64,000 nucleotides of DNA from Zanthoxylum bungeanum (Eukaryota; Streptophyta; Magnoliopsida; Sapindales; Rutaceae). The stretch is from positions 1 through 64,000 of the forward strand of contig SKCR01019531.1 in the NCBI GenBank assembly GCA_019454045.1, given 5' to 3'. Below the pieces are notes generated by a model. The model was not told the DNA's origin. It searched no databases and saw only the letters and a list, made by a program, of their open reading frames with translations. Shown piece after piece: positions 46,344 to 57,590 of the stretch. A program made the position numbers and the translations under genes. Position 1 is the stretch's first letter. Each line of letters begins with the position of its first letter.

Positions 46344-47104
46344 CGCAAATCTATCAAATAGACAGCGTATCAACGGTAAACATATAAGTAGATAAAAGAT
46401 CATAACAGTTTCATAATATATCATAAAGCATTAACTAGGTAATGGATTTTTAATCTAAAAATGCCCCTCCCACTATTTTATGCAATACTGTAATCCCCAA
46501 ACAGAATACAAAACATGCGATAATCAAATCATAACATAATAGTGAAAGGTGGACCCCATGAATATATTTCAGCTCACAGCTTTGGCACGTTCTCGCCTAC
46601 GTATATTCATTTAGGTATAAAACACATTGTCGATCACTCAATAGTGGCTCATTGGTTTTCTGTCCTGGTCGTTTCTCGTTGTGACAGCTTTGGCACGTTC
46701 ACAAGGAGGCGTACCAAGGTAAAACTTGTCAATGATGAATTCAAGATACTTACGTAACCCTGACAGCTTTGGCACGTTCAGGATTGCGCTTTCGCTTGAA
46801 TTCAATTAATATCAAATATCTCTGGTACAGATAAATTTCTACCGGCCATATTCTCACAGCTTTGGCACGTTCTCGGATATAGTCGTTGAAAATTTACTGA
46901 TAAGCGGTATTGACAAGACGGACCGATTAATAAGCATCAAATACATATTAAATTATAAACCTTATTTTAAATAGGAATTTTCCGCTAAAGATGTTTTAAT
47001 TTATTTAATCAAATTAAATAAATACAAGCATGCATTAAAGTCAAGATTAAACAATCTTGAATTTTCAAGGCATAATCATATATCGGGATTCCAGAATCAG
47101 ACTC
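46344..47104 (-). other. COP1 leader, non-coding
   Basis: Lies between the PBS (47105-47116) and the gag start (46343). It carries four copies of a 16-base motif in a 300-base stretch nearest gag (46577-46872). The PBS-proximal part (46880-47104) is AT-rich and holds nothing recognisable. Confidence 0.7.
46558..46872 (-). repeat. COP1 leader motif array (four copies, two hairpins)
   Basis: CAGCTTTGGCACGTTC (plus strand) at 46577-46592, 46685-46700, 46764-46779 and 46857-46872. Copies 2 and 3 are enclosed by perfect but different arms (TTGTGA with TCACAA; CCTGA with TCAGG), leaving an identical 14-base loop. Copy 1 has an outer 9-bp pair ATGAATATA (46558-46566) with TATATTCAT (46602-46610). 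Confidence 0.85.
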
Positions 47105-47116
47105 GCTCTGATACCA
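47105..47116 (-). promoter_or_regulatory. COP1 primer-binding site, tRNA-Met
   Basis: Minus strand TGGTATCAGAGC, four bases inside the 5' LTR end. Confidence 0.9.
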
Positions 47117-47120
47117 TTTT

Positions 47121-49491
47121 TGTTGGGGTTTTATTAAGAATTACACGGTTAGCGCAGCGGAACGCGGAAAAGTGATTTCTCCGATTTCAAAAAATTTTCT
47201 TGGAACAATTAAATAAACTTATTTATTTAATTAACCAATACTTAAATTATGAAATTATAACCCAAGAAATCATATTTCTTTTAATTATAAAATTACCTTA
47301 AACTTTTACAAATTAATTATTTTAGTTTTAAATATGTCAATTACATATTTAATTAATTCCAAATTAATACCAAAATAATTTTTTACAATTTTGCAACAAA
47401 ACCGGAATATTTTCTATAATTGCGCCACTGCCCAGAATTTTCCAGAATTTACAAAACAGCGAAGAATTTTAATTAATTACAATTTGGCCCAATTTTTTCA
47501 AAACACATCAAGATCAAATCCAATTAATCCCAAATTTTACTTGCATCAAATATACATCAAATTAAAGCATATATATTAAAATACCCAAAATTTGAGTGGG
47601 TTAAGAACCCTAATTTCATAAATCACTAAAATTGGGAAATTACACTAAATTAATAAATTCAATACTTTAATCTTCAAATTACCACACCAATTAATTCTCA
47701 CCATCATGAAATTAATCAAGAACAATTCTAATCTAATTATGGATGGCTAATTAACTCTATAATTGCAACTTTAATTTTCTAATTAATTTATTAAGCTTAA
47801 TTACATTAATAAGCAAATAAATTAGTTCTACATGCATAAACACATCCAACAAATTTAATTACAAAGTAAAAGAGTAGAGGCATGATCTTAACAACAAAAT
47901 TGAAGCTAAGAATTATTGAAACATTTTTCATGAAGAAGAAGAAGAAAGAAAATAACTTACAAAAACCAAATTTTACTTTGATTTTTCCTTTCCTTTTGAT
48001 CAAAATGCTCTCAACTCACTTTTTGTTAATTTTTGTTGATGTTGCGTAAGTGAAAAAAGAAACCAAAACAATTTTGATATACAAAATCATGATGGCCGAA
48101 TTTTTGCTAATAAAAATAAACAACAATTATTTATTTTTTTATTAATTCAATTGGTACAAAATTTTGGTTTAATTAAAGCAACAATTTAACTTTAATAAAG
48201 TGTCAAAAATATGTTCCAACCAAATCATGCCATTTCCATCTTCATAAAGTTAACATCATTACTTAAAGATATTTATTTTATAAATTAATTTAATTATTTA
48301 ACAATAAAATAATTAATTAATACATTTAAATATCTTAAATATATGTATTATATTTACAATAAATATCTCAAACACATATATAATGATATAAGTCAAATAT
48401 GACAATTTGATATTTTATTAATGTGTATTTAATAAAATCAAGTATTAAATAAAATACACATTAATATTGAAAATGACCGATAAGTCCCGATTGCATGTAT
48501 TTTTCGTTTAACCATTAAACGAGTTATAAATAATCAGTATTATTCATAACAGTTGTGAGCCTCTCTAGATTCAGGCATATCCGTCACGAAATCAAATTTC
48601 GTGTCCATAGTTCACCCACCCAAAAATTATGATGAACACGGATAAACTCACTGAATCATACAGGTCGAGGTCACTGCATACGTATAATCCCTCCGACAGA
48701 GGTATCCGGATTAATCCAATGATACAGATACAAACGTCAAATCTCTATAGATATAATCACGTCGACTTTTTTATTAGCAATCCCTCAAATAACACTGAGA
48801 ACTAATATCTAGAGTGTACCAAGGGCCCATGGATTTAACAGATTGCTAATTCCATAATGAATACCTATGCTCTATACACAGAGCTGATGGATCATATCTT
48901 GATACACACAGGATATCCTGAGCATCAGTCCACACCCAACGAACAAACGGAGGTCTGATCTTAATAGATCGGTGACGTGACTGCCATCTAAGTGTGGAGG
49001 ATAACTCATATATCCACAGTGGTATCTCAAGTCAAAGAATCACTATGCTCACTCAACCCGGGAAGATTCTTATAGACGTTGGTGTACCATCCATTAAGAA
49101 TCTTCGATGAGTCGTTCAGTGTTTATCCACTATAAATACCTACATGTCTATACGAGTCTCCAAGACTCATGGTTTATTGAGAAACCATCAGAATCCTAGA
49201 TTTCAATATACGACATGTACCGGTCTCAACGAGTTTACTTTACTGACCAAGTAGTGTAAACCTTGATCGGGAACTGTCTAAGAATGACAATGTCATGATA
49301 CAACTCAATGTCAGTTGCGACGCTTTTGCAACAGTATCATAACTAATCATTCTAAGTTCGGTTATGTCTTTACCATATTAAGGAAGAAGTTATATAAAAG
49401 AAACTGTCCATTTTATTCATAATAAAATGTTATATTATTATTTACAAGGAAATACATAATAAAATTGGCGCTCAGACCACCAACCCTAACA
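47121..49491 (-). mobile_element. COP1 5' LTR (2371 bp)
   Basis: Plus strand TGTTGGGGTTTTATTAAGAA to CCCTAACA, followed by TSD TTATT. A perfect palindrome (CACGAAAT, CAA, ATTTCGTG) lies at 48585-48603. Confidence 0.95.
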
Positions 49492-49496
49492 TTATT

Positions 49497-51221
49497 TTAT
49501 GATGTTGATAGTCAGAATTGCGAATGGGTATCTGTGTTTTATGTTTTGAAAAATTGGTATTTGACTTGTGACATAAAAGTATTTTTGAAAAGAAAAATGA
49601 AAGAGAAGAAGAAAGAAAGATTTCAGATATTTTGGTTTTGACTATAAAAGATAAATGAAATGTTTACGCCTCGACAATTGATTCATGTTTTCATGTTTTA
49701 TGATTTATCGATATATTCTGTCGAGGTTCTTGATGATATATTTCCATCTCGGCGCTCGAAATTGATTTTGATATTTTTAATCCGAAAACTTTATTTATGT
49801 CGAGACACTTAAAAATCTTTTTTTCACGATGCTTGATAGTTTTATGTTTTTGACTCTAAGTGGAGATCGTATATGTTTTGTTCCAGTTCGGCCAGGGCAC
49901 TTCTTATGGGGTCCGGACCATCCGAAAATGGATGGCACTCTACCCTGTCGATATGGTCTTGTTCGTACACTGTTCGGTCAGTGCGCTTGACTTGAACAAT
50001 GGACGCTTGAAATGTATTTTTGAAGGATATATATTTGTTCTTTTATTAAGTTTTCAAATATTTCTTTTTGATTAAACATATTTATGTTTTAGGGGGAAAA
50101 GAATGATTTCAAAAGAATTATATTTTGATTTTGATATATTTTTATATGGTCTATGATATTATATGATATGATATATTTTCGTCATGGCGCTTGTATATGA
50201 TTTTATGGTTTTATAATTTGATATGATATGTTTTCGTCGTGGCACTTATATAGGGGTATGTCCAACTGCAGTAGACAACCCGCTACCATCTATCGATAGA
50301 GACTTGTTTCATTCATTGTCTGATCTGTGCGTGCAATTTGGACACTGGACGCTTGTTATGTTTAGTTCAGTTGAGTTTATACTGGACGTTTGATACATAT
50401 TTACGATGATGATGGATTTTGAAACTGATTTTGTTTACAATAAAATAGTTTTTTCAAATATTTTTGAGATCGTTTTTTAAAGAGATTGTCTTACATTTTC
50501 CATTTTAATGATATAAAAAATTGGAAGATTTCAAACTATCAACATCATAAGAGCAAGATGGTTTGTGGTTGTGACGATTGATGAAATTTTTATTGTAAAC
50601 GTTTACGTTCATTATAGGAACATATATGTATGACTATTGATTAGTAATGAATCTTTTAAGTATTGTGACGGTTATGTATGATATATTGTCAGCCATACAG
50701 TGTTGTATGTGCGATTAGATATTTGCGTATGTAAATTTTGTTGTTGATAATGTTACAGATATGATATGAAACGACATAATGTGAAATGGATGAGTTTCAT
50801 TTCAGATTGTGGACAGAATAAATAGTATGAAATTCATATTATGTTTTCCGTCTTGATACTGTATTTTATTTCTTGTAAAGAACTTGTGTTATGATGATTG
50901 TGATTACGCATATAGAATATGTGTTCAGCTTTCTACTTCTGTGATGGATGAATTTGAAATGGTTTGAGCGTGTCTCTATGAATGAATGTGAATTGAAATG
51001 ACAAGTTTGATTTGATTCTAGTATGAAATATTTGATTTGATGTGTTTTATTTTGAAATAGCATGAGTTGTAGTGATGTATGAAATACATGACTTTTGAAA
51101 ATGTATAAAGTGAAATGACTTACGAATACAGATAAAATTATAATATACGTGTGTTCGATTTCGAATGATTAGACATAAGGACGAAGAAATTTCGAGGACG
51201 AAATTTTTATAAGAAGGGGGA
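49497..51221 (+). other. TEK internal region, right part, no gene
   Basis: No gag-pol homology. The text repeats short phrases such as TTTTCGTCATGGCGCTT and CTGGACGCTTG. The last 45 bases (TTCGAGGACGAAATTT then a purine run) resemble the pol end and polypurine tract of chromoviruses. Confidence 0.6.
51211..51221 (+). promoter_or_regulatory. TEK polypurine tract
   Basis: AAGAAGGGGGA directly before TGTAATATCCC, the 3' LTR start. Confidence 0.75.
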
Positions 51222-54200
51222 TGTAATATCCCAAGTTTTCAAAATCATTCCGTAAGGTTTCCGAATTAAAGTTAAAGATTTGGAACGGGAAGAAATTCGA
51301 AAAAATGAGAGCTTATGTGTTGGAAAATAGATCGGAACATTTTAAAATGAAGCTTCTTCATGTTGGAAAATGCGTGGTTTCGAGAGCCAGTTATGCGATT
51401 TCTGTTTATATCATTATACGCGTAAAAGTTCTTGGTTCGACTATACAAATAGCAAACAAACTCTGATTGAGCTGATTCTTGAATCATTTGACTCATTTTT
51501 CCGAAACGAACAATTTTCATGTTAAATAATTTTTGAAATTTTCAACATAAGGCTTCACAAATGTAAATTACCGTGGAAATCCCATGGCAGATACCTGGAA
51601 GTAATTTTACGGGGGCCAGAATGTAATTCTTAGAAACTTTTCTATAAATACCTCATAGTTTCCTGAAATGATAAAAATGACATAATTTACCTAAACACCT
51701 CACACAATTTGGACGAGCCATGGTCTCACAGACGGCCTGCCGGCCATCCCCAGCCTTGTGGTGGCCGGCAAAAGCCCCAGCATGCACGCATGATTTTACC
51801 AACCGACCCGTGTTAGTAAATCTTGACCAGAAATTTTATTTAAGGATATACAACTTATAGTGACGTTTCCAATGTCAATTACAAACTACGTTGCAACTGC
51901 GCACTACATTATAAATCCCAGTGTTTTTGTCTAATATACATGTATCACTAAATCAAGTTTAGTTTCAATCTAATCATAATTAGATATCTAATCGCAATTA
52001 GATCGAATATGTGTATAAAAGACAAGAGGTACTACAACTAAATAAGTAATATTATGGAAAAATGCATTGATCGTATTCATGAATCGGACATAAATACGAT
52101 CCGGATTGGCACTCTGAGCACCAACCCTAACAATTTCTCCCACTTGCTATAGTGCCAATCCACAGTATCATATACACATCTCAATGTGTATCACATACTC
52201 ATGGCCCTTGATGAGTGGTAATTATATCACTATTTCCCACTCATTTAACCTAATATTTTGTATAGTTTCTTGAGTCTTGTGAATATTTTGATGTGTTTTG
52301 TGTTATTTTGTAGATAAATAAAGTTTCAGGACATTCTGAGGTGCTTTGGACCAAAACATGAAAATTGGAAAATGGCATTTTGGTAATTTTGGCGCGTCGC
52401 GACGCGCAAGCCTTTGGCGTCGCAACGCCTAACTGTTGGACAATTATGACCCATAGCGTCACTATTTGTACAGATCATGGTGTTGTTGTACAAATTAACT
52501 ATGTGGCAAAGGAGATGAGGAAAACTCACGGTAATGGGTTTCATGATCCCGGTTCCTCGCTTCATTTCACGGCATGAGCCACCCACCAAATAGAAACTCT
52601 CGAAGAGTACTACAAGTTGGTTGTGACTGATTTTTCCATTCCGTGCACGGTCGTATACGAATTGAGGAAGAAAGCAGTGGTAAATAGTGAATACAATAGT
52701 GAATAGTATCTCCGATTGGAATTTCATAGATTCCAGTGCATTCATGGATCATTTGGAGTTTGTATATGCCTCGAAATCTCGGTAAAATTTCCCGGTAAAA
52801 AATTGCTACTTTCAAGTTTTTCATTAAATGTTCAGATGTATCCAATAACTTCATAGAGTAGCATATTGACATAAATTGAATTGTTTGGATAATATTATAT
52901 TGAATATATATATTTTATAGAATCCGAGTGAAAACGGAATGAGTTGGATCGATCCGATAGATTATGCTAGTTTCCAGCTAAATTGGGTTTTGCGTGTTAT
53001 TGATATTTTTATCGTAATGATAGATATGAGATATATATGATGATATGATAATATTTAGATAAATCTGGTAGGTGTAGAGGGTTTGGGACCCTTCCGTAGC
53101 GTTTGCGGAAATGTTTTCGAAAGATTTTCCAAAAACACGTAAACTGAGGATTTAAGTTAACTGTTGACTTGGATTACTTTGTAATGATGTTTTAAGATTA
53201 ATAGAATTGAAATTATTGAAATCAGACTTAATTTGATTGTCCCGAGAAGATCCATAAGTTGTCATAGTAAAGCCAAGAATTCTGTAAAGTTCCAATTCTA
53301 ATGACGTTTCGCCATTTGTTTTGATAGATGTGACTAGGATCTGGATGCTCGCGATGCTAGATACGTAACTCATGTGATGAGTACTTAATTGGTTGACTTG
53401 TGTTTTAAATATATACATATATAGAGATGATTGAAGTATTTAGGATAAGACAAATAATTAATGGATATTCTTGAGAACAAAGTTCGAGATTGCTCAGGGT
53501 TAAGATAATCAACCACCACATGTATGGATTTTTATAATTCTATGATATGAAGTGAAATGCTTGATGAGGTTGATGTCTATTGATGTATGTAAATGAACAA
53601 TTGTATGTGTAAGCATTGGTACACGTATTTGTATATGTATGTGATGGTAAGCTATGGATAATTTGAGTATATAAGATCAGTAAATAGAACAAGTTATGAT
53701 TTCTGAATTTGTATTAGCCCGTGTAGATGTTGGTAAGTGGAATAAGTTTGTGTTGACTAATGCATATGATTTAGCTGTATAGAGGTTGGGTTGGTATAAG
53801 CTAAGCCTTTCCTGAGTAATAGAAGTACGTGATTGATAGGATACGTATATGAATGGAAATGTATATTTGGTAAGAGACTGTATCAATGTTTCACATAAGA
53901 ATTTTGAACGGTGAATGTTTGATCGATAAGCAAAGGATATGAGGACTGTAAAAGGATATGGTATCGGAATTCAAACTAATGGGTATATTCATATGGTTGA
54001 TGTATATACATATGTGTATGACGATTCTGATGATAAAGCAATGTTTGACATGTATATGCTTATGTATGAGAAATCGTGTGATGAGTTTGTGTCACGTGAT
54101 ATGTGTGCATGTATGTATATTTAATCAGCTGATGCTTTCATGGTGTAGTAGTCGAGCTGGTTAGGAATCCGTTAGAACGACATTCATCCCATACCTATTC

Positions 54201-57200
54201 TAAAATAGGTAATGAGTCATGTACGAGCATTGTATGTGTAAGCCATCTCATATGTATGTGTTGTCTTGGTTTTATGTTTCTGGATGCCTTGAATGTTGTT
54301 TATGATTCATTGTCAGTTACACAATTATTGCTTGTATATCTAAATATATGTGTGTGTATGATAGGTTTCGTGATATGTGCGGACTGTTCGTGTTACGTGG
54401 AATGAATGAATGACTTGAAAATCGGTGAGAATATAAGATGTTATAAGTGCATATGTTAAGTTTGTTATTGTATGTACGTATATTGTAAAAGAGACTGAAT
54501 GTGTTAGTAAGCTCTTGATGTTAGACATGTCTCCAAGTAGAAATTCTGAAATTGGATTTGCATGAATATAAAAGAAGTGAGATATGATTTCCACAGTGAT
54601 TGTTGGACAATTATGACCCATAGCATCATTATTTGTACAGAACATGGTGTTGTACAAATTAACTATGTGACAAAGCCCCAGCATGCACGCATGATTTTAC
54701 CAACCGACCCGTGTTAGTAAATCTTGACCAGAAATTTTATTTAAGGATATACAACTTATAGTGACGTTTCCCAATGTCAATTACAAACTACGTTGCAACT
54801 GCGCACTACATTATAAATCCCAGTGTTTTTGTCTAATATATATGTATCACTAAATCAAGTTTAGTTTCAATCTAATCATAATTAGATATCTAATCGCAAT
54901 TAGATCGAATATGTGTATAAAAGACAAGAGGTACTACAACTAAATAAGTAATATTATGGAAAAATGCATTGATCGTATTCATGAATCGGACATAAATACG
55001 ATCCGGATTGGCACTCTGAGCACCAACCCTAACAATTTCTCCCACTTGCTATAGTGCCAATCCACAGTATCATATACACATCTCAATGTGTATCACATAC
55101 TCATAGCCCTTGATGAGTGGTAATTATATCACTATTTCCCACTCATTTAACCTAATATTTTGTATAGTTTCTTGAGTCTTGTGAATATTTTGATGTGTTT
55201 TGTGTTATTTTGTAGATAAATAAAGTTTCAGGACATTCTGAGGTGCTTTGGACCAAAACAGTGAAAATTGGAAAATGGCATTTTGGTAATTTTAGCGCGT
55301 CGCGACGCGCAAGCCTTTGGCGTCGCAACGCCTAACTGTTGGACAATTATGACCCATAGCGTCACTATTTGTACAGATCATGGTGTTGTTGTACAAATTA
55401 ACTATGTGGCAAAGGAGATGAGGAAAACTCACGGTAATGGGTTTCATGATCCCGGTTCCTCGCTTCATTTCACGGCATGAGCCACCCACCAAATAGAAAC
55501 TCTCGAAGAGTACTACAAGTTGGTTGTGACTGATTTTTCCATTCCGTGCACGGTCGTATACGAATTGAGGAAGAAAGCAGTGGTAAATAGTGAATACAAT
55601 AGTGAATAGTATCTCCGATTGGAATTTCATAGATTCCAGTGCATTCATGGATCATTTGGAGTCTGTATATGCCCTCGAAATCTCGGTAAAATTTCCCGGT
55701 AAAAAATTGCTACTTTCAAGTTTTTCATTAAATGTTCAGATGTATCCAATAACTTCATAGAGTAGCATATTGACATAAATTGAATTGTTTGGATAATATT
55801 ATATTGAATATATATATTTTATAGAATCCGAGTGAAAACGGAATGAGTTGGATCGATCCGATAGATTATGCTAGTTTCCAGCTAAATTGGGTTTGCGTGT
55901 ATTGATATTTTTATCGTAATGATAGATATGAGATATATATGATGATACGATAATATTTAGATAAATCTGGTAGGTGCAGAGGGTTTGGGACCCTTCCGTA
56001 GCGTTTGCGGAAATGTTTTCGAAAGATTTTCCAAAAACACGTAAACTGAGGATTTAAGTTAACTGTTGACTTGGATTACTTTGTAATGATGTTTTAAGAT
56101 TAATAGAATTGAAATTATTGAAATCAGACTTAATTTGATTGTCCCGAGAAGATCCATAAGTTGTCATAGTAAAGCCAAGAATTCTGTAATGTTCCAATTC
56201 TAATGACGTTTCGCCATTTGTTTTGATAGATGTGACTAGGATCTGGATGCTCGCGATGCTAGGTACGTAACTCATGTGATGAGTACTTAATTGGTTGACT
56301 TGTGTTTTAAATATATACATATATAGAGATGATTGAAGTATTTAGGATAAGACGAATAATTAATGGATATTCTTGAGAACAAAGTTCGAGATTGCTCAGG
56401 GTTAAGATAATCAACCACCACATGTATGGATTTTTATAATGCTATGATATGAAGTGAAATGCTTGATGAGGTTGATGTCTATTGATGTATGTAAATGTAT
56501 ATGTAAATGAACAATTGTATGTGTAAGCATTGGTACACGTATTTGTATATGTATGTGATGGTAAGCTATGGATAATTTGAGTATATAAGATCAGTAAATA
56601 GAACAAGTTATGATTTCTGAATTTGTATTAGCCCGTGTAGATGTTGGTAAGTGGAATAAGTTTGTGTTGACTAATGCATATGATTTAGCTGTATAGAGGT
56701 TGGGTTGGTATAAGCTAAGCCTTTCCTGAGTAATAGAAGTACGTGATTGATAGGATACGTATATGAATGGAAATGTATATTTGGTAAGAGACTGTATCAA
56801 TGTTTCAGATAAGAATTTTGAACGGTGAATGTTTGATCGATAAGCAAAGGATATGAGGACTGTAAAAGGATATGGTATCGAAATTCAAACTAATGGGTAT
56901 ATTCATATGGTTGATGTATATACGTATGTGTATGACGATTCTGATGATAAAGCAATGTTTGACATGTATATGTGTATGTATGAGAAATCGTGTGATGAGT
57001 TTGTGTCACGTGATATGTGTGCATGTGTGTATATTTAATCAGCTGATGCTTTCATGGTGTAGTAGTCGAGCTGGTTAGGAATCCGTTAGAACGACATTCA
57101 TCCCATACCTATTCTAAAATAGGTAATGAGTCATGTACGAGCATTGTATGTGTAAGCCATCTCATATGTATGTGTTGTCTTGGTTTTATGTTTCTGGATG

Positions 57201-57515
57201 CCTTGAATGTTGTTTATGATTCATTGTCAGTTACACAATTATTGCTTGTATATCTAAATATATGTGTGTGTATGATAGGTTTCGTGATATGTGCGGACTG
57301 TTCGTGTTTACGTGGAATGAATGAATGACTTGAAAATCGGTGAGAATATAAGATGTTATAAGTGCATATGTTAAGTTTGTTATTGTATGTACGTATATTG
57401 TAAAAGAGACTGAATGTGTTAGTAAGCTCTTGATGTTAGACATGTCTCCAAGTAGAAATTCTGAAATTGGATTTGCATGAATATAAAAGAAGTGAGATAT
57501 GATTTCCACAGTGAT
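51222..57515 (+). mobile_element. TEK 3' LTR, with insert and internal duplication
   Basis: Follows the 5' LTR from its start, leaves it near 51785, resumes at about 52512 (equivalent to about 27110) and runs to 54600 (equivalent to 29240). A tandem duplicate of 51771-54675 follows, and COP3 interrupts at 57516. The remaining 575 bases of the LTR should lie beyond COP3, outside the window. Confidence 0.75.
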
Positions 57516-57590
57516 TGTTGGACAATTATGACCCATAGCATCATTATTTGTACAGAACATGGTGTTGTACAAATTAACTATGTGACAAAG
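51771..57590 (+). repeat. 2.9-kb tandem duplication, two copies
   Basis: Copy 1 is 51771-54675; copy 2 is 54672-57590. They differ by scattered bases and a few short indels (for example 12 extra bases near 56493 in copy 2). Each ends with the first 75 bases of a copia LTR starting TGTTGGACAATTATGACCCA; in copy 2 that LTR continues as COP3, in copy 1 it is cut and fused to the start of copy 2. Confidence 0.92.
51786..52511. mobile_element. Patchwork insert in TEK LTR: retroelement scraps
   Basis: Absent from the TEK 5' LTR. The left part (to about 52160) ends GCACTCTGAGCACCAACCCT plus TTTCTCCCACTTGCTATAG, i.e. an antisense copia LTR end with its polypurine tract. The middle (about 52200-52433) is another LTR-like scrap with GCGTCGCGACGCGC text. 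The right 77 bases (52434-52511) are the start of a COP2/COP3-type LTR. Repeated in copy 2 (54687-55415). Confidence 0.65.

Larger units (their letters stand above)
30089..49491 (-). mobile_element. COP1, Ty1/copia element, minus strand
   Basis: LTRs at 30089-32468 (3') and 47121-49491 (5') are flanked by the perfect TSD TTATT (30084-30088 and 49492-49496). Reading the minus strand: 5' LTR, PBS 47116-47105, leader with a hairpin-like array, gag from 46343, zinc knuckle, protease, GAG-pre-integrase, integrase, RT, RNase H, polypurine tract, 3' LTR, the standard copia order. COP2 (9918 bp) is inserted within gag; without it COP1 would be about 9.5 kb. Frameshifts and stops occur in every domain, so it is inactive. 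Confidence 0.95.
26474..57515 (+). mobile_element. TEK, pol-less LTR element hosting the nest
   Basis: 5' LTR 26474-29815, PBS 29820-29831, internal pieces 29816-30088 and 49497-51221, polypurine tract 51211-51221, 3' LTR from 51222, broken by COP3 at 57516 and continuing beyond the window. With the inserts removed, the internal region is only about 2 kb and codes for nothing recognisable, so this is a large non-autonomous derivative. The string TTCGAGGACGAAATTT followed by a purine run and TGTAATATCCC resembles the pol end of Tekay/Del chromoviruses; lineage is a suggestion only. Confidence 0.7.

Noticed and set aside
52365..52577. Identical 70-codon frame at 52365-52577 and 55268-55480
   Set aside because: Identity comes from the recent tandem duplication; the frame crosses the junction of a copia LTR stub with TEK sequence, so it is not a gene.
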